Positions 1 to 10,850 of a stretch of DNA of 64,000 bases are shown here, in pieces; position 1 is the first letter of the stretch; every line of letters begins with the position of its first letter. Below the pieces are notes generated by a model that was not told the DNA's origin, made no database searches, and worked only from the letters and a program-made list of their open reading frames with translations. The translations under genes were made by a program, and so were the position numbers. Source of the stretch: Cenococcum geophilum 1.58 (lineage: Eukaryota; Ascomycota; Dothideomycetes; Gloniales; Gloniaceae); NCBI GenBank assembly GCA_001692895.1, contig KV748196.1, positions 1,488,001-1,552,000 of the forward strand, in the 5' to 3' direction.

Positions 1-655
1 ATAGCTTGTTCTTCTACTACCGTATTTAATATAGTAATCCCTAAATCTATTATACTTCTCCTTTATTAAATTAAAGTATTAGGACTAAATTATAAAGCTT
101 ATATTTCTTAATAATATAGCTTTAATTAAGAAGTACCGTTTTATTAAGTGTTACTATAAGGCCTAAAAGGAAGGCCTTACAGTAAAAATAACCATATTTA
201 GGTAATATATCTTTAGTATTTATCTATAGAATCCGTATAAGGGCCTTAAAACTTTATAGGCTAAAAATAAATCTTTAATAGAAACTTTAAGCTTTAAATA
301 AACTAACAGTGATTAGTTTAGTATTATGACTACTCTAAAGAAGCCTTATAATATATATTAAATAGTTTAAGGCCTTTATAACGAGCATATACTTAATTAA
401 AAGGCTTAATTACATCTATAAAAAGTAGGTCAATAACTTAAGCGACTTACTATAGAGGCTATATATAAAGACGCTTAAATATATAGCTATAGATCTAAAT
501 ATAAAATTTATAAATATAGATTCGATTAAGTAAGCTATAGAGAAGTTAGAGGAGATAAAAGCTAAAAAAGGGGGAAAGGAGCTAAAATAAAAGCCTTAAT
601 AGGCGCTAGGTAGAAACAGGGCCGATATACTAAATAGCGCGTAAGGGTAGATGAT
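1..655 (+). pseudogene. RIP-degraded remnant, possibly a pogo/Fot1-type transposase C-terminal tail
   Basis: Very AT-rich and full of stops. One plus frame reads through from about 310 to 655 if TAA/TAG are taken as mutated Gln codons. It opens with a TPK/LKKPYNIYQ-like segment, continues through a Lys/Arg/Tyr-rich stretch and ends in a basic block (KRGKGAK, IGARQKQGRYTKQ). Fungal pogo/Fot1-class DDE transposases often end this way, with a Thr-Pro-x-x-hydrophobic segment followed by a coiled, basic tail. No catalytic D-D-D region is visible because the window begins here. The class is inferred from a general pattern only. It could equally be another degraded repeat. Confidence 0.3.
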
Positions 656-1077
656 TAAATTAATTTGATTGGTTATAGATGGCTTTAAAAGTGGTGGGGC
701 TCGGTTAGTTAAGTCGTCCAGTTTAGGGGGTCGCCGAGTTCTAAGGGCCCGGGTTTAAAGGAGATATAGAAAAATACCTATACCTCCTATTTTATTAGAC
801 TTTTACTTTCTATAGAAGAAAACCCTAGGAAAAGTCTATATTTTGTAGTTTTAGTATTCCTACCTCTACCCCGCTTATAAGCTAGGGCCCCTTTTTACTA
901 AGCCCCCTACTATAGAGAAAGGGGGTAATTAGCAGAATAAGTCTACCTCTAGCTTGCTAAGTAGGCGGAATTGGGTCTTAGGAGCTAGAAGAACAATGTT
1001 TTTTGATAGAAAGATGAGTATGCGTAAGTTTGGAGTACGGCGCCACCTTTTGGTAAGGTTACATGTGCGGTAAAGGT
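656..1077. other. intergenic transition, no gene seen
   Basis: Composition rises from the RIP-degraded left flank to the gene island. It holds no reading frame I would support. Beyond the stop codon of the minus-strand gene at 1078 this is that gene's likely 3' flank. Confidence 0.6.
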
Positions 1078-2521
1078 TTAATTACGATTGTATGGGATAA
1101 TTGTGCCCGGAGACTCCGTTAATTTAAGGAACTCTACTCTATCTAGTCTTCCCCTCATAATTCCGGAATTACGCCCAAATGCCTTTTCTATTTCGAGTGT
1201 AGGTGGGGGGTAGAGGATAGACTCTAAGAAGAACGTCTCTTCCTCACTATTATCCTCATTGTTACGGTAGTCAGCATTTATCTCGGAGTCTCCTTCGTTC
1301 CTCACAGATCATCGCCATTGATATTGTCGTCGTTTTCCCCGCTAACAGCCTCGCCGACAGCATATTCGCCCTCCACATCCTCTTCGCTACCCTCTGCCTC
1401 CTCCCAGTCTTGGACTTGCCGCTCCTGCTGCTTCTCCCAGAACTTCACCAACCCTAGAAGATTGCACACAGCGTGTCTCCGACCAACTTCACTGTCGAGC
1501 GCGAAGAACTCGGTCTCTGTCATATGTAGGTAGGCGTTTGATGCTCTCTGCTGCTCTGCATCGGTGCAGTAAAGGTACTCCATATAATCTTTGGTCCGGT
1601 GAAAATGCAAGAAGCGCATAAACGTATGGGTTATAGCTACAACAAACACCCTGGCACAAACGTTAGCAGTTAAGATTAGATGGGGAGAGAAGGGTAGATT
1701 TACTCATCTTCATATGGATAATTCAGACACGCCGTCAGCGCCTCGCAGGTATACTGCGACAAATGGGCGTCGGAAACCACTGGCTGATTGTCGTCATCAA
1801 TGCATTGAAATGCCTTCTTAGCATCTAGCAATGCCAGTCGCCTTACAAACATCCATGGATATTTATTCCACTCCCTCGTCTCCACTGTCCAGATGCCGCC
1901 ATCGTCCGTAGCGTCGAGCCTTAGCAAAGGCAGATCATGGCGCACTCGTTCTGGATCCTCTCGGAATTCCAGCATAGCTTCATTTCTCGGTTCCTGTCCC
2001 GCACAGAAATTCAGTACATATCGAATAAAGGCCCCGGCAAGTTTGGCTGTTAGGACGTCGGGCTCGGTCCTGTCTGTGTGCTCGCCATTGTAGACTCCTT
2101 CGCCATTGGAAGAGCTAGCTAGGTAGGACTTTTGAGACGGTTGGCGCAGGGCCATACATTCCGCCAGCATAGACCAGAGTAATCCCAAGTTACCGTTCTC
2201 CTGATCCAGTTCCAAGCTGGATTTATACATCAAATCTTGCTTCTGGGGCCCGTCGACGAGACGTTTGATGTTATCCCATTCTTTGTGCTCTTCGAGATCG
2301 TTTGGCTCCGGAGCGAACTCTTTTAAGACGGGAAGAATTTTGCCACCGGTGTTCTGGATGAGACGACAAGCGATGAGATGCTCTTTTCCCCATTTGCTAG
2401 CGGGGAGGAGGTGAAGATGTTTCTGTTTTAGCTCAAGTGTTACGCCAGCATTGGGATATTTGCCCCGATATTCCTCCGGGCTTCTCGTTGGATAGTACGG
2501 CATTGTGGTCTGGTTCGTCAT
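1078..2521 (-). CDS. hypothetical fungal protein, three-exon model
   Basis: I do not recognise the family. Exons are 2521-1704, 1650-1306 and 1246-1078, giving about 443 residues. The start ATG at 2521 follows cagca. A second in-frame Met lies six codons on. Exon 1 encodes about 272 residues of soluble, charged sequence with no signal peptide or membrane span. Exon 2 continues in frame with a segment rich in aromatic and His residues (THTFMRFLHFH, KDYMEYLY), then a very acidic tail. Both introns have GT-AG ends and a CTAAC or CTGAC branch motif. Without the second intron the protein stops at 1302 with 388 residues. There are no RIP stops and codon use is normal, unlike everything to its right. 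It is probably a single-copy host gene stranded beside the repeats. Function is unknown. Confidence 0.7.
1247..1305 (-). other. probable intron 2 of the 1078-2521 gene (59 nt)
   Basis: The donor is GTGAGG, the branch-like motif GCTGAC, the acceptor aatAG. The split codon ct|t restores frame into a 55-codon open stretch (EEETFFLE ... PYNRN, stop at 1078). Retention gives an immediate TGA (CTG TGA). Splice signals match intron 1 in type, but the downstream exon has no family support. Confidence 0.55.
1651..1703 (-). other. intron 1 of the 1078-2521 gene (53 nt)
   Basis: On the minus strand it begins GTAAAT after an exon ending in ...gatga and ends gtgccAG. A GCTAAC branch site lies about 15 nt before the acceptor. 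Splicing keeps the frame (ga|g = Glu) and removes the stop that unspliced reading meets at 1700. Confidence 0.8.
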
Positions 2522-3130
2522 TGCTGTAAAACCTGTGGCGGTGAGTGAGTTACGAATGTACTAGGAACGAGCTCTTGGGGAAGGATATTTAACAGTTGCA
2601 GTCCCACTGACTTAACTCAATGTTAACACGCTCTGACTCAATGTCAACACGCTCTGACTCAATGTTAACGCGCTATGACTTAATGTTAAGGCATCCATCT
2701 CTATAGCTAGCGCGATAAAAAAATTTGCAGGCTCACCCGTGGCTCTAATTAGCTGTTGCTTAGGAGGAGTCATACCCCTCTACCAAAGTTCACAACGGCG
2801 CTGCGCTCTGCTAAAGAAAACAACCACAGCACGAAATAAACCAAATGCATCACGCCCTAAAGTATGCAACCAATTCACTTGCTAATCCTCAACGTTACCT
2901 CCATTACATCCACCGATAACTATCCTTTTTATCCTTTCTATCGAGTTCGTGCCCTCGCAAAGAAGGCCTTTGAAATTCCAAGACCGCACTTTAGTTATGA
3001 AGTAGTAGAATCCATTGGAAGTTTTGATCGGCTCGTGCACCCGACTGGCTCGTGCTCGCTTTTCCTTATTTAAATATCCAAATACAGCTTCCTACACTAC
3101 CAATAACTTAACAACCTTGTAATAGAAATT
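2522..3130. other. upstream region of the minus-strand gene, no further gene supported
   Basis: Normal composition. It holds the 21-bp tandem repeat described separately. A 69-codon plus frame at 2864-3073 has no recognisable domain and no splice or promoter context, so I do not call it. RIP-type AT richness starts at about 3100. Confidence 0.6.
2608..2696. repeat. 21-bp tandem repeat upstream of the gene
   Basis: About four units of a 21-bp motif close to TGACTCAATGTYAACRCGCTC (units starting 2634, 2655 and 2676, with a longer first unit from 2608). Most units contain GTTAAC. The array lies 90-175 bp upstream of the start codon, so it could be part of the promoter. The units also contain TGACTCA, the AP-1/Gcn4-type core. 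That binding role is inference only. Confidence 0.7.
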
Positions 3131-3539
3131 TATAGAAATTTAAATACGGCTTATCGAATACAAAGACTATAATTAAATAATAAGAAGAATAAAAGACTTA
3201 GCTAACTTATATACGTAATTAGCTTGTGGATAGTATTAAAATATACTTATAAATAAATATCGATAATAGCTATTAATATAAAAATATTATAGTATAAACT
3301 AAAAAACTACCCTTTTATATATAGTGAAAATATAAAAAAAATATTAGATTAAATATACAAATAGACTATATCATAATCTTAATTACTATTTTTAGCTATA
3401 GTAAAACATGTTATAGGAATAAATTATAAAATTAAAACTTTATCCATAACTTGAAAAAAATTAATAAGCTTATTTATATATTAAACACAATATATATATT
3501 GTTCTTGATTAATGTTTAATACGGTCCTAAATTATAGTC
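3131..3539. other. AT-rich RIP-degraded stretch
   Basis: Extreme AT content with no readable frame. It probably belongs to the same decayed gypsy copy as the RT fragment that follows, but nothing in it can be identified. Confidence 0.5.
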
Positions 3540-3893
3540 TATATAGATAGGAGAACACCTTAATAAATTAATTATATTATACCTTAATAACACTACTATC
3601 TACTTAATAAGTAAGGAAGAATACGAAGAATACGTTAAATAGGTCTTAAAGAGACTATAAGAGGAATAGATGCTAGTAGTAATTAAAAAATGCAAGTTCT
3701 TTATAAAAGAGACCAAATTTATTAAATTTATTATTAAACTAGGTTATATTAGTATAGACTTAAAGAAGATTAAAGCTATAGTAAGTTAATAAGAACTAGA
3801 GAACGTTACGCAGTTAAGATTATTTTTAAGGGTTTATAACTACTATAGGGGATTTATTATATAGTAGTTAAAGAATATTAAACCTTTTGTAAA
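3540..3893 (+). pseudogene. family A reverse transcriptase fragment
   Basis: Matches, at the level of translated sequence, the middle of the RT in the A0 copy at about 11840-12150: the catalytic strand (YLNN in place of YLDD), then KKCKFF, KFIIKLGYIS, FLRVYNYYRGFI. All breaks are Gln-to-stop or single transitions. It ends abruptly at the A' LTR, so A' appears to have inserted here. The last five bases (GTAAA, 3889-3893) are the candidate target site, but the other copy lies outside the window. Confidence 0.75.
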
Positions 3894-4379
3894 TGTTACG
3901 ATGACGAAGTATTATATATAAACGCTATTACAGACCTTATATCGGCAGTAGTACGACTACTAAGAAGAGATATAAATAGGTTGGTTAAGATAGTATAAAA
4001 GAAGCTAGAATCAATCGAGCAATAGGATAAGGGGTAGCTAAGTTACGTAACTAGTTACGTTATAAGTTTGGAACGTGGGAATATAGGAATGTGGGAATAT
4101 AGGAATGTAGGAATATAGGAACGTGGGAATATAGAATATACCGATATACTAACGTACTAATATACTTAGTATATTTCTTAGGCGCAGTATTATATATTTA
4201 AAGGACTACAGTCCCTACCTAGATAGTTCTCTTCTTTATAGTAAATCTTAGAAAATAATTAGAGTTAATTATTAGGCAACTACTCTACTAGTTATTATTA
4301 TATTATTAACTTCTTATTTACCTATATACCTAGCCCATTAATAAGTCTACCGTAGTATTTCCTATAAGGCTTTATTATA
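3894..4379 (+). repeat. 5' LTR of element A' (486 bp)
   Basis: Starts TGTTACGATG and ends GGCTTTATTATA. Its right half is clearly homologous to the A0 LTR (same CCCTACCTAGATAGTT and ATTAGAGTTAATT blocks). Its left half differs and carries a 16-bp tandem array. It is followed by the ACTACCTAGTTA leader shared with A0-A3 and then a gag start. I read it as an older or diverged subfamily of A. Confidence 0.8.
4070..4133. repeat. 16-bp tandem array inside the A' LTR
   Basis: Four consecutive units of GGAAYGTRGGAATATA. The units differ only at the Y and R positions, which are C/T and G/A changes. The array is absent from the other A LTRs in the window. Confidence 0.9.
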
Positions 4380-4419
4380 CATTTACTACCTAGTTATAGT
4401 ATTAATAAAGTTAAATAAT

Positions 4420-6296
4420 ATGCTACTAAAAGTAGTAGTTATAACGGCGTTAACGGCAGTAACTATATTAAGATTAGGTAACGATACCAGTATAGTAGAT
4501 ACTAACTCTTAGCTAGTTACAGTTAGACAGCTATAGGAAATAGTTAATTAAATAATAGATAATAATAGGTTGCTTAAGGGAAAGATTAATAGGATTAGAG
4601 TGGCTAAGATTAAGCTATTATCTATTAAGTGTAAGGGATATTATTGCGGACACCTCGGGTTGCCCTTAGGATAACCCTTAGACGCCCCTTAAATAGTTAC
4701 CGGTCACGTACCAGAGGCACGTGCCCGTAGTATATAGTCTTCACAATCCCAGAGGCCTTACCCCCTTAAGGATTTGTCTCTCTTACCAATCTATCCTATT
4801 CCACAATCGTGTCCTTATAGCCCTGTCTATAAGATCCCCTTATATTAAGCGATTCTTAGGGGAGAAGTTAAAACTTAAGGGATTTCTTACGTAAATACAC
4901 TTTAAGGTTACGTAAAAAGGAGTGAAGTTAGTAACGTCTATAGACTAAGTCGCCTATATAGGATTATTTCTAACGGAAAAGGGACTTAAGTAGTTTAAGC
5001 CTTATCTAACGGAGGTATAGGAAAACGGTATAGCAACTACTAATTAGGAGGTACGGTATATGTTTACTAGTTAGAATAGGTTCGTAAAACGCCTAACGCA
5101 AATATTTAGAGACCTAGTATAAAGGATTTTATTAATTAAGTATATAATATAGTTTTAAATATTAGTAATATAAGTTAAATAGAATAATAAGGTACTTATA
5201 GCATAGTATAAACAGGGACTTAAAGTAAAAGTTTAGAATATAATTATCCTAATAAAAGATATGGAAACCCGAAGGGAACTAATTAATTAAGCGATTAAGA
5301 TTAATAATAGAATCTACTAAAGGGAATAGACTAAGAAGGGTTAAAATAGAGTTCTATGGTTATACAAGGCGCAAAGTACGTATTAATAAAGTTAAAATTA
5401 GAAACTATAGTATAGCGTGAAGCTAATAGACCTAAATAGTACTAGAAAAGCCTATAAGAGATAAATAAAACAACTATAGAAACTTAGAGGATAAGGTTTA
5501 AGTAATTAAAGGTTTAAAAAGTAGAGGCTAAACTAGGGATCTTAATAGCAGAAGATATTTAGGCGGACTTAATAGCAAGAAAAATAGTTTAAAGAAGAAG
5601 CTTATATAAATTGTAGAAAATAAGGTTATTTTACTAGAGACTATAAAGATAGTTAGAGTAACTATATGGTTAAGGGAATTAGGCTAGTAAACAACACATA
5701 TATATAGAGGGACGATAGTATACTATAAGGAACCAAAGAGTGTCTAATTAGAAGTTTTGCGTTTTATTATATAACATATACTAAATTTAAAAGACGTTAA
5801 GTATAGTATAAGCTATTAGCTATAGGAGCCAAAATTAATAAAGTTTAGAAGAACTAACGAACTATCTTATAGATCGAATATTAAGGACGATAAATTTAAT
5901 ATAGGTAAAATATTTAGTAATAATAAGGTAATAAAGGCAGCTTACTAGAAGTATATAAACCTTAGAGATATTATAATAGAGGTAGAAGTTAAATCTACTA
6001 TAAAGGATAGATTAATAATAGGGATTAAGACTCTATTAGACATAATATTTATTACTTTATAAGATATAAGAGAAGTAAAATAGTAAACTACTTTAGCACT
6101 TAATAAAGGCAAAAAGCTAAAGGCTTAAGATTCTAAAAAAAAAGATAAGAGTATAAGCTAGTTATCTACGAGGATAGATTAAAGTAGAAAATTAAAAAGA
6201 TAAAACTTCCGTAATAAAGGAAAAGAGTTCTATAATAGGTAAATAAAGTATTTAGCCTTAGAGTTAAATAGTTAATACTAAAATTATAAAGTTTAC
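4420..6296 (+). pseudogene. A' gag, first part
   Basis: ATG at 4420 opens the same N-terminus as A1-A3 gag (M-x-x-K, ALTA, LRLG, QLxEIVN), followed by the FKPYL and FRDL regions and a decayed CCHC knuckle near 5610 (NCRK.GYF..DYKD). Numerous TAA/TAG replace Gln. A solo C LTR sits at 4630-4844; removing it restores the frame. The sequence is cut by copia E(+) at 6296/6297 and family A gag sequence resumes after 18766. Confidence 0.8.
4630..4844 (+). mobile_element. solo LTR of gypsy family C (215 bp)
   Basis: Begins TGTAAGGGATATTATTGCGG and ends GATCCCCTTATA. It has the same length and sequence type as the two C LTRs at 21684-21898 and 63182-63396 but lies in the opposite orientation. Flanked by a perfect 5-bp TSD, TTAAG (4625-4629 and 4845-4849). 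No internal C sequence is present, so it is the product of LTR-LTR recombination. Confidence 0.93.
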
Positions 6297-6446
6297 TAAC
6301 GGGAATAAGGCAAGCGGTCGTTACGTAACGCCGCGGCACTAGCGTAGTAAGGAGTCTTAGGCTCCTTACCCTTCCTCATTCCAATTAATAAGCTTTATTA
6401 ACTAATATCACTATAACCTACTCGAGTAGTCGTTATTAGTAAGTTA
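6297..6446 (+). repeat. 5' LTR of copia E(+), left part
   Basis: Begins TAACGGGAATAAGG (family form TGTYGGGAATAAGG) and runs to TTATTAGTAAGTTA, where A0 inserted. The remaining 16 bp follow A0 at 15319-15334 and end ATAACTAATA. Total 166 bp, equal to the 3' LTR. Confidence 0.85.
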
Positions 6447-6580
6447 TATTACGGACGCTTTAAGTACAATATTATAACCACTTAAAGAAGAGTTAGAGGA
6501 AGCTAGTTAGTTAATTTAGGTATAGTCTAGGATAGAGCTAATAGAACTATATAATAAGGAATAGTAGCTAAGGTTATATA

Positions 6581-7598
6581 GTAGTAGATCTTTAATTAAC
6601 GTCTAATACGGATCCTATCTGGCCTACGCAGACTACTCCGTCATAGGGGGAAAACTTATAGTTTACATAAAGAAAACCCTGCAGTTAGGTTAGGGGAGGA
6701 AAAACCCTATAAGCCACCTTAGTAGGATAAAAAACCCCAATTTGCTATATCCGTCTATAGCGGCGGCCCTGCGGGCCTACGGCTACATCCTATCCTCCTT
6801 AGATGTTCGAACTCCTTAGGAACCACTACTTCCTTCTCTAGCTTATCTAAGCTAGGGTTCACTACGTCCCAGCTAGGCCTTGCTAATTAATTGCTGTATT
6901 ATTATTATTTCTAATATCTTGGCTATCCCCTATATACTATCTCTTATTTAACCATTGCCATATACGCCATGCCTTTCCCCCCCTAGGGCCTATCGAAGGC
7001 GTAAGGGGGATTCATCCGTTTTACTATTCTAATACTAAAAGCTAAAAGCGGGATGTGTGTACCTGGGTATCTTTTATGCCTAGGCCCTAGTCACTAGGCC
7101 CTCTCTAGGGGCACTACTCCGTTAAGAGGAGACAAGGAAAACCATACGGGGTTATATCCGGCTGTCGCTTCAGTAGTATTACGGCAGTACGGCGAGTAAC
7201 CGCATGCTCCGCGGGCGATCGCCCTAGGGGTTAAAAGGGGCCGTATATTTGCTCGTTCGTTTACTCGCTTACGTTCGCTCGTTCGTTAATATAAGAGGTT
7301 GTTAATGCTTTCTATTGGGGGTCAGGGGATGCTATCAAATACTATGCATCCATGTCGGATCGTACAGGTGCCCTAGATAGGAGAATAGTAGTAGTCGTCG
7401 TATTGTAGAGGGCCAACAGTAGTGGTTTTTAAGATCTCACCATCCGAAATTTTTTCACCACCGCCCTTAACGCCCGCAACCACCACCAGGTCCTGTCCGC
7501 ACGCTGTGCGACGTCTCTGCGTTGGCTCTAGATCTAAACTTCGAAGACTAGGTTTGTAGCCGTCACCACGTATAGGTGCAGAGTCCGTTTTCAACGGC
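6581..7598 (-). mobile_element. element B1 with GTA-repeat edge
   Basis: Inserted in the A0 LTR with a 16-bp TSD, TAGCTAAGGTTATATA (6565-6580, 7599-7614). The left edge is GTAGTAG, that is, a TAC repeat tail if read on the minus strand. The first roughly 560 bp align with B2 (32395-32960): ACGTCTRATACGGATCC, AAAACCCTGCAGTT, CCCAGCTAGGCC. After that B1 and B2 have nothing in common. Long TSD, simple tail and variable far end suggest insertion by LINE machinery. A 73-codon minus frame (7373-7594) in the unshared, normal-composition part has no recognisable domain. Confidence 0.8.
7245..7300. repeat. short degenerate CGTTCG-type array in B1
   Basis: Overlapping copies of CTCGTTCG / CTCGCTTACG words, CpG-rich and little mutated. 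It lies in the part of B1 not shared with B2. Confidence 0.6.
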
Positions 7599-7948
7599 TA
7601 GCTAAGGTTATATAATGTTGTATATAATGTACGCAGTGTATAAAGGAAACGTACGTATAATATATATAACACATATATTATATATAAGGAGGATTTTATA
7701 GGAGTACGGTTATATATTTAAAGACCCTTAGTCCCTACCTAAATAGTTCCTTCCTTATAGTAATTCTTAGAATATAATTAGAGTTAATTTATTAGGTAAC
7801 CACTCTATTAGTTATTATTATATTATTAACTTTAATTTATATTACCTATATACCTAGCCTATTAATAAGCCTATTATAGTATTTACTACAAGGTTCTGTT
7901 ATATAATTACTACCTAGTTANGGTATTAAATATAGAAAGTTAAANAAT

Positions 7949-10850
7949 ATNCNACTAAAAGTAGCNANTATAACGCCATTAACGGCGGCAACTACTTTAA
8001 GGTTAGGAGGTAATACTAGTATAATAGATACTAACTTATAGTAACCTATAACGGTTAGATAACTATAAGAGATAGTTAACTAACTAATAATAAATAATGC
8101 GGTATTAGAAGAAAGGGTTAATAGAATAGGAGCAGTAAAGATTAAGCTACTATTAATTAAGAGATACTTAGGAGAAAGATTAAAGCTTAAAGGATTTCTT
8201 ATGTAAATGTATTTTAAAGTTATATAAGAAGGAGTAAAGCTGCTAATACCTATAGATCGAATAGTATATGCGGGACTATTCCTATTAGGAATGGCACTTA
8301 AGTAGTTTAAGCCTTACCTTATAGAAATATAGGTAAATAGGATAACGACCACTAATTAAGAGGTGTGGTTTTATATTCTTAAGCTAGGAAGGGTTTATAA
8401 AACAACTTACGCAAATATTTAAAGATCTAGAGGTAGTAACTATAGCGGAAAGAAAACTCTAGGACATTATATAATAAACCTTGGTAATTAAGTATATAAT
8501 ATAATTTTAGATATTAGCTATATAAGTTAAGTAAAATAATAGGGCGCTTATAGTATAGTATAAATAAGGACTTAAGGCTAAAATCTAGGATATAATTATT
8601 TTAATAAAAGATATAGATACCCTACGGGATTTAATAGATTAAACGATTAAGATTAATAATTAGATCTACTAAAGGAAACAGACTAAAAGAGGTTAGGATA
8701 GAGTTTTATAGTTATATAAGACGTAGAGTATATAATAACTAAAGCTAAGTTAAAAACTGTGGTATAGCGTAGAGCTAATAGACCTAAGTAGTACTAAAGA
8801 AGCCTATAAGAGATAGAGTAAGAAACTATAAAAACTTAGAGGTTAAGGATTTAGTAATTATAGGATTAAGGAGTAAAGGCTAAATTAGGGATCTTAGTAG
8901 CAGAAGATGTTTAGGCGGACTCTATAATAAAGTTAGTAGTTTAAAGACGGAGCTTATATAAATTATAGGAAATAAGGTTACTTTATAAGGGATTATAAAG
9001 ATAGTTAGGGTTACTATATAATAAACGGAACTAGACTAGTAGAAGATATATATATATAGAGGGATAATAGTATACTATAAGGAACAAAAAAATGTTTAAT
9101 TAAAAGTTTCGCGTTTTATTATAATAACGCATACTAAATCTATAAAGACGCTAAGTATAGCGTAAGCTATTAGCTATAAAAGCTAAAACCTTTAGAATAT
9201 AAGGGAACCAATAAACTATTATATAGATTAAATATTAAAGATAATAAGTTTAATAAAGGCGAAATATTTACAGATAACGAGGTAATAAAGGTAGTTTACT
9301 AGGAATATATAAAACTTAAAAAAGTTATATTAGAAGTAGAGACTAAGACCGCTATAAAGTAAGGATTAGTAATAGGAATTATAATACCATTAAATACGGC
9401 ATCCATCGCTTTATAAGATAAAAGGAAAAGTGTTTTATAAAGACTAAGCAAGCAGACAACTACTAGTGCTACTTTATTACTTAATAAAGGCAAAAGGCTA
9501 AAGGCTTAAGATTTTTAAGATAAGATAGGAGATAACTAAGATTCTTAAAATAAGATAAGGTATACCTAAGGACCTATAATAGACGGGAATTGGTGGAGTA
9601 GAGTAATAGCTTAGTTTAAAGATATATAAATAAGCTTAGGATAGAGTTTCCTATAGGCATAAAACTCTTAAGATGAGATAAGTAAGATTTAAGACTTTTA
9701 AGATAAGATAAGAATACTTAAGCCTAATTAGATTAAGGTAGGAGTAAAGCTTAAGATAAAAGCAAGCTTAGAATTAAGAATTCTATAAAATTAAGACTTT
9801 AAGATATAAATAAGGGCTATTAATAAGGTTAAGAAGTAAGAAGACTTTAAGGACCCACTTATAAAACGCGAAAAGAAAGAAACTATAGAGGAATTTAGAG
9901 TTAGAATTACCTTATAGTAAGAATAGAAACTAAATAAGAGATTTAGTATACTAGGTCGTATAAGGAATAGAGTACCTATATAAAGAATTACTAATAGGCT
10001 TAGAGTAGGCATACTAAGAGCTAAGTGGCTTATTAAACTAGAATAAGAAGAGGATTTAGGGATTTTAACTAGGTTTAAAGAATAACATATAAAGGGCTGT
10101 TACGATATAGTAATAAAAAGATACTTCTTTATGAATAAGCCATATATATTTAAGGAGCTATACTAAAAGTGGTATAGGTAACGATATAACAATAAGTGGG
10201 AAGATTTCTATATATAGTTAGACGAAAAAGTTATTTAAGATTACCTAATTATAGAAAAGGCTATAAGTTATATTAAAGGAGCCTTAATTATAATGTTAAA
10301 GGATCTAAAGGAGTAATTAGAGGATTAGAGAAGTAAGAGGTAAATCTTAGTACCTATAAACGAAGTTATAACGCTTAGATTAATACGGGAAAGGTTTAAA
10401 CTTAAGAATAAAGATAAGCTAAGAGTTAACCTAAGACACCTAGTATACTATATATTAGTATAGATTGTATATATAGATAATATATATAATATATATAAAG
10501 TACCTAAAGATAAAAACCGGAAGTACCTAGTAAGGATATATTAGGTACTGGATAAAGTAAGATATAAAAATGTTAAGTATATATATAGTTAGCACCTAGT
10601 AGAAGTATAAAGCTAAGGGGACTTAATACTTTAATTAGGAAGATTCCTTATGGAAGAATATCTAGATGGATAATAGTGGTAGGAATGCCTAGAAAATATA
10701 TGTCTATAGTATATTAAAGATAAAAAGCGAACTAAGTATTGGCTAAAGATGGACTAAGTATAGATAGGATTAAGTAGCTAATAGTTAGGAAAAGTAGAGG
10801 CCTATAAAACTAAAGGGAACTAATAGTAGAGCCTTAAACCCTTAAAGGAA
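7949..10850 (+). pseudogene. A0 gag and gag-pol junction region
   Basis: Start codon ATN at 7949 after the leader. The N-terminus has the family LTAA and LRLG motifs. A CCHC knuckle remnant lies at about 8955-9000, with Cys changed to Tyr (NYRKQGYF..DYKD). From about 9480 to 9760 there are imperfect repeats built on CTTAAGATRAGATAAG, a charged linker in the family. Downstream to 10850 reading is possible only with frame changes. Stops are mostly TAA/TAG for Gln. Confidence 0.75.

Larger units (their letters stand above)
6447..7903 (+). repeat. 5' LTR of A0, interrupted by B1
   Basis: LTR sequence is 6447-6580 and 7615-7903. It starts TATTACGGACGC (family TGTTACGGACGC) and ends TTCTGTTATA (family TTCCGTTACA). 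The leader motif ACTACCTAGTTA follows directly. Confidence 0.88.

Noticed and set aside
2864..3073. 69-codon open frame right of the gene
   Set aside because: No recognisable domain, no splice signals or codon bias, and it borders the AT-rich flank. Chance length in this composition.
4070..4133. CRISPR-like array
   Set aside because: Units are contiguous with no spacers and lie inside an LTR. It is a tandem repeat.
6581..7598. B1 as a DNA transposon
   Set aside because: No terminal inverted repeats; the 16-bp TSD and simple-repeat edge point to target-primed insertion instead.
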